Shown: positions 45,786 through 57,103, counted from the first letter of the stretch. The stretch is DNA of 64,000 nucleotides from Alentia gelatinosa (GCA_950022655.1 OX465580.1:45258028-45322027), one strand, 5' to 3'. A program made the numbers and translations. The notes: generated by a model from the sequence alone, not told the origin.

Positions 45786-46760
45786 TCGATGCGCTGAGAT
45801 TGTTTGTTTGTTGTTTGTTGGTTCGATTTAACGTCCAGTTAACCATTGCAGGTTCTCACCAGACTTTCTCAAGGTTTTTTACACCACAAGGGTGGTGATC
45901 CAATCTATGAAATGATTTTAGGTGGAAATCTCACCCCTACACATTTACCGAGGTGAGAGTTCTTTTACTTCCCACACCACATAGACATGGTATGAGAAAG
46001 GATTGGCCTTTGATATAGCAGTTAATCTACCACTGCTGGAGGTGAAGGAGAAAAGTGGCTGCAGTGGGACCTGAATCAACAAAGTCCAGTGCTGTCTACC
46101 ACTAAGGTAACTACCCACTCCAGTCGCTTTTGCTATGCTTGCATGCAAGCATATCCAGTCTGCACCACGAGGAGGCAAGACGACCAAGAGGGTGAACAGA
46201 TTGATAGTTGCTGTCCACCCCAGGAGACCGATGCCCTGAGAAGGCGTGATGCAAGTTGAGCCGGTAGGTGGCGTTGTAGTTCTAGTAAGGGCATGACATC
46301 TGATGCACATAATACAGGAAAGTCATGACAGATATGCAGGAAGCAGTCTTACCCCAAGAGGGTGTCGGAAACTGGTGTCGTCGAGCCCTGAGAAACCGAT
46401 CCCGTGAGGAACTGCTATTGAGCGGCAAGTGCCTGGGGCTCCAGGCACTGGTGAGGTGAGCAGTAGTCTTGGTGAGGTCGACTTGCGATGTTGGGGCATA
46501 TTCTCAGGAAAACTGTGTCCAAAGCCGAAAACCGATAGTCCCAGTAGGCGGGTACGATACTGCGATACCGCTGAACTGCAAGCAGGTGAAAACATCGGGG
46601 CACACCGAGAAAACGGTAGATGTTGACGAAGAGATTCCCTGTCGACGCGCTGAAAAGGCGTGATGCGAGTGGAGCCGGTAGAACCTGCTGGGTGGTGTAG
46701 TAGAGGGTTCTGGTAAGCGCGTGACATCCGAGTATCGGCAGCGGTGTCGTGAGTCCCGCA
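45786..46760. repeat. Unclassified repeat with internal direct duplication
   Basis: Starts with a TTTGTTTG-rich run and GGTTCGATTTAACGTCCAGT. A block AAGGCGTGATGCAAGTTGAG (then CCGGTAGGTGG, GGGCATGACATC) at 46241-46300 recurs as AAGGCGTGATGCGAGTGGAG (then CCGGTAGAACC, GCGCGTGACATCC) at 46655-46730, about 415 bases apart. The GC content is higher than the surroundings. It might be a SINE or the untranslated part of a larger element. The frames in it have no motif. Confidence 0.4.
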
Positions 46761-46964
46761 TCCTGGCCATTATCCTTTACAGGTTCGTCACCATGTTATA
46801 CAGGGTAAGAAACCCACTAAATGACAATGACTTACTCCACACCTCATTTGACCGCTACGTAGCTCAGCTTCGTTTTGTGAATTACTCCTTACACTCGGAG
46901 GGTACAGACCAATTTCCATCTTGTAGGTTTATTTAAGTCATTCATACTGATAATCCGAATAGTC

Positions 46965-48020
46965 CAAACAGATCAGTGTATCCTAAAAAAACTTGAACTT
47001 TATGGAATTAGGGAAAAAAATCTACAATTACTTGAAAATTACTTAACAGAAAGGAAACAGATAACCAAAGCAAATAACATTATGTCCGTGGAGGATGGGG
47101 TGGTCTGCGGTGTCCCACAGGGTTCTAACCTAGGCCCGACGCTTTTCTTGGCCTATGTGAATGATGTAATGAATTGTGTGAAAAATGTAAAAATTTGTCT
47201 CTATGCGGACGACACGGTGCTTTACGTCCACGGAAAGAATACTGACGTGGTAAAAACTCAGTTACAACAGGCCCTTGATATTTTTTGTTTATGGTGTGAT
47301 CAAAATAAATTAACAATAGATTCAACCAAAACGAAATTAATGACATTCGGATCCCCTCAAAGATGCAAAAGACTAGGCAATTTCGATATATATATAAATG
47401 ACACTAAACTACAAAAGGTAAAATATTATAAATATCTTGGGATGATTTTGGACTCTGCCCTAACCTTCAATATCCATGTTAAGGACCTCATCCGAAGAGT
47501 AGCTTTTAGAACCTACCAATTGAACAAGATCAGACCTTTTTTGACAAAAAAAGCAGCGCTAGATGTATATAGGGCTACTGTGGCACCTTATTATGACTAT
47601 GGTGACTTTATTTATATGGGAACTGCCAACTATCTCTTGGAAAGTATCCAAAAAACACAGAACAAGAGTCTGAGGATCTGTCTGGGTGTCCACTATAGGA
47701 CAAGTATTCATAACCTTCACGCTTTGGCCAAGATCCCTTATCTAAAAGACAAAAGAACTGCACACCTTTCTAATTATATGTTCATAAGAGCCCAAAAGGA
47801 TAAATACAAAGATCATAGAAACCTCCCAACACGACTTCATCAGGCCCCTGTATTAAAGACTGTAACCCCTAATTGTTCAGCCTATGCAAAGAGCGTCGAA
47901 TATTTCGGAGGTACTCATTGGAATAATCTATCACCAATTGTGAGGCTGACTCCTAACCTGAAAATGTTTAAACAATTAACCAAAGAAATACTGCTGGAGG
48001 CTGTTCCTCAAATGGAGTAA
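46965..48020 (+). pseudogene. Non-LTR retrotransposon reverse transcriptase, 5'-truncated but open C-terminal half
   Basis: An open frame to TAA at 48018 encodes the RT from about motif A/B onward: LKKLELYGIREKNLQLLENY precedes the GVPQGSNLGPTLFLAYVND block. The catalytic box CLYADDTVL follows at about 47200-47226, then WCDQNKLTIDSTKTKLMTFG, YYKYLGMILDSALTFNIHV and the C-terminal helices. It ends with FGGTHWNNLSPIVRLT, the normal end of CR1/L2/Jockey-type ORF2. The YADD motif is intact and no stop interrupts this half, so the copy is relatively young, but the endonuclease and finger domains are lost at about 46965. Confidence 0.85.
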
Positions 48021-48459
48021 ATTAACTGAGCATAGGATGTTATAATAATGATGTTATAATGATATCTGCCCAATGTGTGTCTCTATCATCTGGTATATCT
48101 CAATCTGTCCTAACCTACATAAATACTGTAATCACGTAGGAGTAGCATTATTGTCTATTGGTATTATTATGACTGTTGTTGCTATTATCACTGCTATCAG
48201 CACTACCCTGGTGAGAGGTTTCCTGACCATTCAATACCGACCACTCAATATCAACTACTCGATTTGTATATCTATGGACTATGATCTTGGTGACTATGAA
48301 ATGGAATTTTGTTTGTACCCATATACTGGTTCACAGGCAACACGAAAACCAGCCCCCGGCTGATGTTGCCGTTTATTGGTCTATTCATATCTGTTGTGAA
48401 ATAATAGACTACTGTAAACAAAAAAATTATGAACCAATAAAAATCTTTTGAAAAAAATC
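48021..48459 (+). mobile_element. 3' untranslated region of the non-LTR element
   Basis: Follows the RT stop. Near the end is CCAATAAAAATCTTTTG followed by a short A run (48451-48459), the likely polyadenylation region and element end. The 96-codon frame inside has no motif. Confidence 0.55.
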
Positions 48460-48475
48460 CTGTTCAAAGTCTTGA

Positions 48476-49138
48476 TTTCTAATATATAAATCCAAAACAT
48501 AATATAAGGTGTGCTATCGGTCGCAAGTTCCCTTTGACCCTGGAGAGGGGAAGAAGACAGGTCCTTGAGCCAAACTGATCTGTCTTCGACCACCTGATTG
48601 TGATGAGTAACCCAGTCACTGCTACCTTGATGTCCCGCCTCCTCAGGTTTCTATCTGGGTCATAATCCGCTATCTTCGAAGGGAAGATGTTGGACCATAA
48701 AACATAATCAAGGCCCCAGCCTAGACTGCCTTCCATCTGGGATAGTAGCATCCAACCCGGAGAGAAGGAGCAGGAGCATGTCAGGTTTAATCGGTTCCTT
48801 CCTACAGAATGTGTCTCCTAGGGTGCATCTTGCCCCCCTTATTACTAGCAGGAGGCGGTAATTGGGTCAGGGAGTCCCGCTTCCTTGTGCAATTACACAA
48901 TGGCTCCTAGATATTGCCGTAAAGAGGAGTACTTTAGCCTTGTTGATAGGAAGGCTACGTACCTCAGCAAAGTTTGAGTGTCTGCGGGGACCGGGGTTGG
49001 GCCATAGATATTGCAAAAGGAAAAGTAAGACCGCCGGTGAGACCTATACGCCTTTCTTGTGTTTCTATCAAAGGAGTTACACTGTAACTCCTCTACCCTC
49101 CTGTCAAGCTGTCCTGTGTCCATTCCACCGATAGGCAC
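48476..49138 (-). pseudogene. Tyrosine recombinase of a DIRS-type element, partial
   Basis: The minus-strand frame 49138-48893 encodes the N-terminal SAM-like DNA-binding domain (ELQCNSFDRNTRKAYRSHRR, YVAFLSTRLKYSSLRQYLGA). After a shift, the frame ending at 48479 encodes the first half of the catalytic domain (LDYVLWSNIFPSKIADYDPD, DIKVAVTGLLITIRWSKTDQ, LLPLSRVKGNLRPIAHL), including the box-I region and the beta-sheet Lys region. In box I the usual LLRxSNLxP reads VLWSNIFP, so the first catalytic Arg is not evident. The H-x-x-R and Tyr blocks are missing. Confidence 0.75.
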
Positions 49139-49361
49139 ATCTGTCTAACTCTCTGCGCAGGGGTTGTATCCCATTCTCGGCATTCTGCTGGCTGCATCTG
49201 TCTGTAGAAAGGGCTGACCTGTGGCCGTTGGTCACACCCTCCATAATGAAGCCCCTATTCTTGTCATCTTCAGGGATCAACCTCTCCCAGGCCCCGGGGC
49301 AAAGTGCTCGATCTCTATTAGGGGGCTGGGGGTAGGATCCTATGCCAATTTGTGGTGGAAC

Positions 49362-49860
49362 TCACATTTCTCCTGTGTTAGCAAAGATGCAGCATAGATC
49401 TTTTGGGTCATGCTCCTTATCCTGTCTCGCCTCTTTTATCTGTGGTTTCCTGGTGGTCCTTCCTCCTTTACCTTCCTGGGACCCCTGCTGAGCCTTCTGC
49501 TGTGAGGAGTTTGTCTTCTTGGGTAGCAGTGAGAAGGTCTCGATGACCAATACCCTGTCTCCCCACCGGTATCTGTTCTGGGCCTGCAACTCTCTGTAGT
49601 GGGTGTCCAGACCCAGGGCAGACTGCCAGTTGTATTTGGCCGCCAGTTCAAAGACGTAGATGGTAAACGCCATGTAGTCATCAATGTGGTTTCTTGCCAG
49701 GGCCCCCGTTCGTAGCAGGTGATACAGGACCCTCATGTTGACCGCCCGCCACTCTGCCTGCGATATGAACAGAGGGGCCTGTTCATCAGCAGCATCGAGC
49801 CGTCCTCAGCCTCCGTAAATTTCATTTTCTCTTTCTTGTGTCTAGCAAGCCTGAGCTCGC
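49362..49860 (-). pseudogene. gag-like ORF of a DIRS-type element
   Basis: The minus-strand frame 49736-49362 reads NHIDDYMAFTIYVFELAAKY, WQSALGLDTHYRELQAQNRY and WGDRVLVIETF, followed by a Lys/Gln-rich tail. The WxSxLxxDxxYRxxQA...WG pattern is that of gag proteins of DIRS/Ngaro-type elements. The usual order would be gag, RT, RNase H, YR; here only about 220 bases separate gag from the recombinase, so RT and RNase H are deleted. Confidence 0.65.
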
Positions 49861-51100
49861 CCAGCTGGTGAGGCAGTCTCTATCCTGTCTGTCATGGTGA
49901 TGCAGAGCTTTACACTCTAGAACATTAGAAGGTGTAATGCGAAATATAAATGTTGTATTTGACACCATGTTTTCGTGCTGTGGTCAATGTCCTACTGTTG
50001 GTAATGTTTGTCGTACTTGTTAATCATGGTTGTGATTGCACTGCTCATTGCCATGAATCTCATAAGCGGTAACTTCCCATTAGACAGGGGGTGGCTACCT
50101 TCTATAACTTTCTGTAACTTGGAAGTATTATTATCTATACCAAGGTGAATGGGCAGTAACCTGAAAATTAAACTAATTAAGACTAAGAAAAGAAATGTTA
50201 TTAGCTATACATCATCATTACGTTAAGTTAGACGACCCTATGTTCATAGAGTTTGTAATTTTAGGGAGGACGTGTGGACAGATTTTACTGTGCGCTCATA
50301 TTGAAGAAGAAGCTGTGATGTATCATTGGTAGGGGAACGGTGGTTACTCTAATATCTGTGGAACAGATGTTCATAGTGAGGTAACACGAGGGGAGTTAAT
50401 GCATGGAGCCATAGCCATCTGGTGTCCTTCACGGACACGATATTCGATCCCCTTAGAAAAGTAAAAATATCTCTGAGGATCACCACCTTAATGGCGAGTC
50501 CCGAGTTGCTGGTTTGGTGTAGGGTGGCGACGACCTTGATCGTCGCAGGTATGAGTGGGGGAGAAGTCAAAGGGGTGTGCAGTCGGATGCTTTCCCGTCT
50601 GGTGTAGCTGGTCTTAAGAGCTGTCTTTGTGATCAGGTTGCCATTTTAGAGTACTAGGAGGGAACCTGGAGCCATGAATTGAGTGGACGTTGGGAAGCAC
50701 ACTACGACGTTGCGACCCTTGAGGAGGGTGATGTGGCGAACCATGACCTTATGGTCATTGGAGAAAGTCAGTCAGTAGCAGTGGAACAGGGAGTAGATTT
50801 ACACCTCGGTTGAGTGGGGGAGATAAGGGCCAACCCATTGAATTGAGCAGAAAAGGCAGCCAACCAGTGTTTTTAAACGTGCTTGCACGTCCTATATGCG
50901 TTGCCTTAAGGTTAGAGTGGTCACATATAGGCTCCCAGCCTACTGCAAAAGCACTACCTCTTCTCCATCTGCGTGTCACTCACTGTGATACTGGGAAAGG
51001 AGCAAGGTGCCAGTGTCTCAGTGTCTCAAAAGTGTGCCCAACTCACCATGACCAATCACTCAAGACCGAAGTACCTGACCTGACCTACTGCTGCTTGATA
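49861..51100. other. Intergenic, nothing identified
   Basis: Moderate-GC DNA with short overlapping frames and no motif. It may contain the unrecognised 5' end of the minus-strand YR element. Confidence 0.35.
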
Positions 51101-51561
51101 TATTGGAATCCTAGACGAAGGCAGTTGAAGAAATGTGAAGTTGACTTAAATTTCTACCCCACACAGTCAGGTAACAACCAAGGAGATTTGACACTTTCCC
51201 CCACAATCTCCAAATCAAACAGTTTTTTGAGATGAACAAACCAATTTTTCAACCTCAAGAAGCCCAAGGAAGACGGGAGGAAGGAGGGAAAGAAGATGCA
51301 AGATGTAGCACCACGAAGCCTTACATCAGCAACACACATCAAAACCAGAGTCAATATGAGAACAAATCTCTACGACAGAAACAAAGATGAGTCAAAATGG
51401 AAAACAAACTGGGGTCTCAAAATTTAGAAAACTTCATAGCAGTTTTTGAAAACTATGGACTACTTCACAGTAGCTACAAGACCACTGTCGGAAGCAAACA
51501 ATATCGACAAATGAAGACGCACCTAAACTATATAAAAAAAAAAGTCAATGAGAAGTTTAAC
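51101..51561 (+). pseudogene. Penelope-like element, 5' part of the ORF
   Basis: Broken plus-strand frames contain NKDESKWKTNWGLK, NYIKKKVNEKFNQ and similar Lys-rich segments upstream of the RT. They are cut at 51561 by a hAT-like MITE. Assignment depends on continuity with the RT downstream of the insert. Confidence 0.45.
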
Positions 51562-51831
51562 CAGGGACCTGTTTCACTAGTTTTGTGCCTTGTCTAGATG
51601 GCGTCTGTGACACTATACGGACGGATTGGGGTTCACTAGTTTTATGACAACACAAGTAGGCGTGAGTTTCGCTTGTCGCGAACGGTACATCGCCAACTGT
51701 GACATAATATATGCCATTAGATGTGACATGTCTTATGTGACTTACTCTTGTCCGTTCTTGCATGCACTGTTGGTGCCGCTTCTCATTGCTGTCTAGCACT
51801 GTTGTCACGAAAATAGTGAAATAGGTCTCAG
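51562..51831. mobile_element. 270-bp hAT-like MITE, CAGGGACCTGTTTCA ends, in the Penelope-like relic
   Basis: CAGGGACCTGTTTCACTA at the left is matched by TAGTGAAATAGGTCTCAG inverted at the right (51814-51831). The ends match those of the 17940-18712 element. TTCACTAGTTTT occurs twice in direct orientation (51573 and 51631). The flanking 8-mers (AGTTTAAC, ATGATCAA) do not form a convincing target duplication. Confidence 0.65.
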
Positions 51832-52830
51832 ATGATCAACATCAGAGAAATCTGGGCAGGATTAGGAACCAGTCTGATGCTCCACTCGCTCATTTTCTAC
51901 CTAAAACCTACAAAATCCAATGACCACCACCAGGCAGACCAGTTGTTTCAGCCAACAACTGTTCAACTGAAAAAAAGTCTCAACTTCATCAAGCCAATAG
52001 TACTAATGATCAGATCATATGTAAAAGGCACAAATGATTTCATAAACAAGACAGAAAGCCAGAACGCTTTAGATAATGGCACCTATCTGGTTACATTGGA
52101 AGTGAGCTCCCTCTACACCAACATCCCAAACGGTGAAGGCATCATGGCCATATGTGAGAAACTCAAGAAAACGTGAGATAACTCGGAAAACCCTAGCAGC
52201 GACTCGATACTGGACCTATTGGAATTGATGTTGAAGAAAACAACATAGAGTTGCAAACTCTATCTCCAAATAAGCGGAACGGCAATAGGCACTAAACTGA
52301 CACCATCGTATGAAAGCCTCTTCTTGGAAGGAATAAAGGAACAAATATTGAACCTGGATAGGACACAATCAACGTAATCGGTCAGATATATAGATGACAT
52401 CTTTGTAATCTGGACTACAGACCCTCGATCAATGGATCGAAGATAATCAATGAATTACATGACAGTTTCATGTTCACTCACTGCAGAATAATCCGAAGAG
52501 GAAATAGCTTTCCTGGACATCAAGGTGTATAGCGACAAGAATACAGGCTACCTCTACACTGACCTCTACAAGAACCCTACAGACATCAACACTTACCATC
52601 AATATGACTCCCCACCAACCGCCTAACGCAGCCTACCATATTCTCAATTTCTAGCAACAACAAGAATCTGCAAAAAAGATGATTACTACGAAAAACACTG
52701 TCAGGAGAATTATAAAACTTCAGAATGAAGGGCTACCCACAAAAACTACTATGGGACTGCGAAATGAGAGTGGACAACCCGAAATTCTATCCACAATGTC
52801 ATTTGACAGAACCTTTTGTCACATAGTAGT
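51832..52830 (+). pseudogene. Penelope-like element reverse transcriptase
   Basis: From 51832 the frame gives HQADQLFQPTTVQLKKSLNF and the Penelope RT block LVTLEVSSLYTNIPNGEGI (first catalytic region). After stops it continues with GTAIGTKLTPSYESLFLEGI, the catalytic box RYIDDIFVIW at about 52384-52413, then FLDIKVYSDKNTGYLYTDLY and KNPTDINTYHQYDSPP. This order is diagnostic for Penelope-like elements. At least four stops or shifts interrupt it. No GIY-YIG endonuclease is seen before the minisatellite at about 52887, so the 3' part is missing. Confidence 0.8.
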
Positions 52831-52886
52831 TATTTTTCATTATTAGCTCAAGCCAGCAATCCTGGTCATATATTTTCAAGTTCCAG

Positions 52887-53510
52887 TTGGTATCTGTCAC
52901 TATCGGTCAATCCATATTAGTCAGTATCGGTCAGTCGGTATCGGTCAGTCACTACCGGCAAGTCAGTATCAGTCAGTATCAGTCACGGGAGTATCGGTCA
53001 ATCCATATTAGTCAGTATCTGTCAGTCGGTATCAGTTTGTCAGTATCGACCAATCAGTATCAGTCACTATCGGTCAATCCTTAGTGGTTGGTATATGTAA
53101 GTTGGTATCAGTCAGTTTGTTGTCAGTCAGTTGGCGAGGGCCAGTCGGCATCTCCCAGTCTGTATTAGACAGTCGGTATTGGCCAGTAAGTATCGGCCAG
53201 TCGGCATCAGTTGGTAGTCAGTATTGTTGTATTGTCCTGTCTGTATCAGTCAGTCGATACTGGTCAGTCAGTCGGTATCGGCCAGCCGATATCAGCCAGC
53301 CTTTATTGGCCAGTCAGTATCAGACAGTCGGTGTCGGCTATTGGTTTGACGGTATTGTTAGTTAGCATTCGTCACTCGGTTTTGGTCAGTCTCTATTGGT
53401 CAGTCTCTATTGGTCTGTCGGTATCGGTCAGTAGGGACTGTTCAGTCAAGATTGGTCAGTCGGCATTGATCAGTCTGTCAGTCAGCCGGTATTGGTCAAT
53501 CAGTTTTTCT
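52887..53510. repeat. GGTCAGTCGGTATC minisatellite
   Basis: Degenerate units such as AGTATCGGTCAGTCGGTATC, of about 10-15 bases, run for roughly 620 bases. The Ser/Val/Gln-rich frames are products of the repeat. Confidence 0.85.
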
Positions 53511-54230
53511 TTTGACATATGTATTTCCATATGGGGCAAATATCTTACTATTTCTATGAGGGCTAATGGGTATTTCTGTAATTCCATGGGGGGGGGGGGG
53601 GGGCGGGGAATAGTATGCCTTTTTTCATGGGGGAGGAACCAACTTTTTTTGGTAGACCTTTACATATATATGCGTGGGGGGGTCCAACTACATTTTGGAC
53701 ATTCGATGAGGGTGGTTATATTTTTTTGGTAGGGGAAGGGTTCGGGAATTACTGTCAGTATTTCCATGGATGCCATTTTATTTTTTGTTGGCAGGGGCGG
53801 GGGGCTTTATTTTCAGTATTTCTAGGGGGAATGCAACTTTTATTTTTGTATGCCTGTTTGTATGAGCGGGTGTGGTGTGGGAGTTTTTCTGTGGGTGGGC
53901 AACTCATTTTGTGTTTCCATGCGGAGCGAAATCTTGGTATATAATTTCCATGAGGGCCAATGGGTATTTCTGCGGAGGGGGCCCTTTTTCAGTGGGGCAA
54001 TTTCTATTAAGTGCCAGGGTATGTCTATTTTCATGAGGGGAGGCAACTTCTTTTTCTGCAGGCCCATATATTTCCATGAGGGGTCCAACTTCTATTTGGT
54101 TTCCGGGGGGGGGGGGGGGGGTAAGTTTTTTAGTATTTACAAGTAAGGCCTACAGTTCTTTTTGGTATTTCATTGGGGGTGGCCACTTTTTTGGTAGGGG
54201 TCAGGTAGGCCAATTCTGTGGGGGGTTTTC
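53511..54230. repeat. G-run-rich degenerate tandem repeat
   Basis: TATTTCCATGRGGG-type words recur through the region with intervening TTTTT and GGGG runs. Long G runs are at about 53589-53602 and 54105-54121. The frames (Gly/Phe/Trp-rich) follow the repeat. Confidence 0.65.
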
Positions 54231-54496
54231 TATGTTAATCATTAAAAAACACTTAATCATTTGCCTGTTATTTATGTTTTATTGTAGCCTATGCGCTACA
54301 AGTGGTTCCCTTTTTTTAAATATCCATTTTGTTATTTGTTATGAATACTTTGAGTATTCTTACATATTTGTTTCTAATTTACTTAATCCAATGATTCCCA
54401 ATGACGAAACTAATGAAATGCACCCTACACTCATATCATACATATATCATACATTCATATTTAAATTCGTTTCTAGTTCCTAGTTTAAATTCGTGT
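54231..54496. other. Intergenic, AT-rich
   Basis: Short AT-rich stretch between the G-rich repeat and the Ngaro-type element. Confidence 0.5.
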
Positions 54497-54648
54497 CTCA
54501 TTGTTCCCAACTCATTGGGTTTAATGTGCGCGGGAGGGATTTCTCCACTCTCCCCTCACCGAACACTCTCCATACACCGGACTTCCCCACATGACTACCT
54601 CTCCACCACGTGACTTGCCACAAAACCAACAGACTCGGGAAATATTAC
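54497..54648 (+). repeat. A1 split direct repeat of the Ngaro/PAT-type element
   Basis: Starts TCATTGTTCCCAACTCATTG and recurs at 58595-58744 in direct orientation with about a dozen differences. It is the 5' terminal repeat in the A1-ORFs-B1-A2-B2 layout. Confidence 0.85.
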
Positions 54649-54702
54649 TCCTCCCGTCTTCTCCAATTATCCCTGGACTTATCAAACACCCGACATCCAT
54701 CA

Positions 54703-55690
54703 TGGGTAAACAGAAGTCTACCAGCCCCAAGAACACCAGGGCGGTTAAAAGGAGGAAGACGGCCTTGGTTCTCGATGAGGATTCCGGAGTGGAGGCACGA
54801 GTTGCTCGCATGGAGGTGGGTGTACAGTCCATCCTCCATCACCTAGGACTGTCCGTTGGGGGTCACTCGGTCACTGGGTCAACGGGCCCTGCAGCTGCCG
54901 CATCTCGCCCAGGGTCGCCCCCCGTCGCGACCGCCGCCCTGGCCTCGGTCGGTCAGCTAGACATGCAACATCCCGCCAGAAACGAGGTCAACGGGGCTAG
55001 ATTAATCAACAATTACCCGCCGCAGACCACGCCCCCCGCACAATCGCCGACCTGGCCCTCGGTCACTATCACCACTCAGCACATGGCACGACCAAGGACC
55101 AGGTTCAACGACTCCTCCGTCAACAACACTTCAATCAACAAGGTAATAACCGCACGTTTCCCCATGAATTTGTCACTAGAGGGAGGAAGCACGAAAGAAC
55201 CTCCCTCGGCTCACTCACTATGGGCGAGTACTTCTTTGGTTTCCTCCGTCTGCTAGACGACCCCGACACAACGCCCACCTCCGAGACATTGCAGAGGACA
55301 CGAAGGACTTCACATGGGCGGGCGTCCGAGGTTTCTCGGAAGAGGTACTCGCTCAAATCGCGGAACGTAGACTCCGGTGGACAGACAAGGTCCGGATCCA
55401 GATAATGAGGGTCGCATTGGCATGAGTAGCAACCGCCCGCCTGGACTCCGGACCCTCCCATAACCCGTCAAGGCGCCCTAAACCCGCCGAGGTCCCCGAC
55501 ACCCCCTGCCCGGCATATAACGCCGAGGCCGGGTGCGCCAAAACGGAGGGCCACGTCATCGCCGAAAAACCCGTCGGGCACTTCTGCGGGTTCTGCAAAA
55601 ATGACCTCGGTCTCGTACATCGCCACGCTGAGGCCGCCTGCAGAATAAAAGGCCGCGCCGAGGCCGACCCTGTGTCCTTTCGGAAGTAGT
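54703..55690 (+). pseudogene. gag of the Ngaro/PAT-type element
   Basis: The ATG at 54703 (context CATCATGG) begins MGKQKSTSPKNTRAVKRRKT, a basic head followed by an amphipathic VEARVARMEVGVQSILHHLG helix. The frame is lost near 55140. In another frame the capsid-like part continues (MGEYFFGFLRLLDDPDTTPT, IAEDTKDFTWAGVRGFSEEV, RRLRWTDKVRIQIMRVALA). It ends in a Cys/His-rich segment (CPAYNAEAGC, HFCGFCKNDLG, HRHAEAAC) resembling the zinc-binding tail of DIRS/Ngaro gag. At least two shifts and one stop. GC-rich, unlike the surrounding DNA. Confidence 0.7.
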
Positions 55691-55959
55691 CCAGGAACCC
55701 CTGGCCAAAAACCGGAATTCCACACCGCCCCTCCGCCCGAGGGATTCACGATCATCGCCACGCCAAACGACAATTCACCCGCCCGCCGAGCATCCGATAA
55801 CGTCCACGACACCAAACGGGCAATGCCTACTCCTAGGCAGGACCACGCCCCCTCGCCTACAACCTCGACCGTCTGCGACCCCCTCGCAACAGAGGTCCCC
55901 GATATCACATCCGGACATCGCGTCGCCCTGGATACCCCCGCAGAACTCACATCCCTAGC

Positions 55960-57103
55960 CGAGGATGGCGAGGATCTCCCTCCCTTCTGACCTCCATATC
56001 CATGTCTGGAGGGAACGCCTCGCCTCTAGTTCGGTTGGCCTATAGGCTTCCTCGGGGACAAACCTCCCACCCTGACCGTCCAGAACCACGCCTCTGCCCT
56101 CGCCCACATCGCCCAAATCAACGCATTCATCGAAACCAAACTCGCCCACAGGGCCCTCCTCGGCCCCTTCATCCGCCCTCCCTTCGTGCCTTGGTCGCAC
56201 ACATCATCCCTGCTGACCAGGGACAAGAAGGACTCCTCAACTAGGCGAGTCATCATCGACCTGTCGTTCCCTCAGAACGAGAGTGTAAACACCTACACAC
56301 TACCCAACGTGAGGGAGGGTGTCCTCGCGAAATACACCCTCCCATCAATCCACGACCTCAAAACCAGACTCGAAACCCTCGGCAGGGGCGCGCTCATCTG
56401 GAAGGCCGACCTCTCCCGAGCTTACAGACAGCTCCGGATCGACCCCTTCGACTGCCCCCTACTAGGATTCCAGCACCGGAACGAGTTCTATTTCGACATC
56501 TGCCCCAGCTTCGGGGCCAGACTCTCCGGCGCTGCCTGCCAGAGATTCACCAACGCAATCGTCTATCTACACAGGTCGGAGGGGGCATGGTCCCTCGCCT
56601 GCCTCGACGATTTTGCAGGGGCCGAGGCCACCAGCGCCGAGGCCGACGCCGCCTACCGCGAATTCATCTCCCTCGCCGACGACCTGGGCGTTAAACTCGC
56701 TCCAAAGAAGTGCCAGCCCCCCACCACCCGAATGGAATGGCTGGGCTATGAAATAGACACTGAGGCCATGACTATCACAATTCCTCAGGAGAAAATGACC
56801 GACCTCGCCGAATGCTTGGCCTCGTGGCTCACACGCCAACCTGCTATGAGGTCAGAGCTCCGGTCCATCGTCGGCCGCCTTGTCTTTGTAGCTCAGTGCG
56901 TCCCTCACGCCAGGCGATTCACAAACCGCCTCATCACCCTCATGAAAACCGCTCCAGCCTCGGGCCACGTCCACCTCACCCCCGAGGCCCGCCTCGACCT
57001 CACCTGGTTCCGCCAGTACGCCCACGCCTCCAACGGCGTCGCCATATACGCCCCCTCCAGGGACCGCATACATGTCACTTATGCCTCACCACCTCCGCGG
57101 TAG
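55960..57103 (+). pseudogene. Reverse transcriptase of the Ngaro/PAT-type element
   Basis: An N-terminal block in a shifted frame (AHIAQINAFIETKLAHRALL, GPFIRPPFVPW) leads into the open frame 56186-57103: LTRDKKDSSTRRVIIDLSFP, IWKADLSRAYRQLRIDPFDC (first catalytic Asp), FDICPSFGARLSGAACQRFT, the catalytic box ACLDDFAGAE (here Cys-Leu-Asp-Asp), APKKCQPPTTRMEWLGYEID and LRSIVGRLVFVAQCVPHARR. These blocks and their spacing are those of DIRS-like RTs. RNase H should follow but the frame ends at 57103. Confidence 0.85.

Noticed and set aside
48073..48363. 96-codon frame after the RT stop
   Set aside because: Lies in the 3' untranslated region of the non-LTR element and has no motif.
52887..54146. 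Several long plus-strand frames (up to 173 codons)
   Set aside because: They run through minisatellite and G-run DNA, are open in more than one frame, and have repeat-driven Ser/Val/Gln or Gly/Phe composition.
55468..55950. 160-codon minus-strand frame, and other minus-strand frames across 55-58 kb
   Set aside because: Opposite-strand shadows of the GC-rich Ngaro/PAT-type gag and RT, where stop codons are rare.
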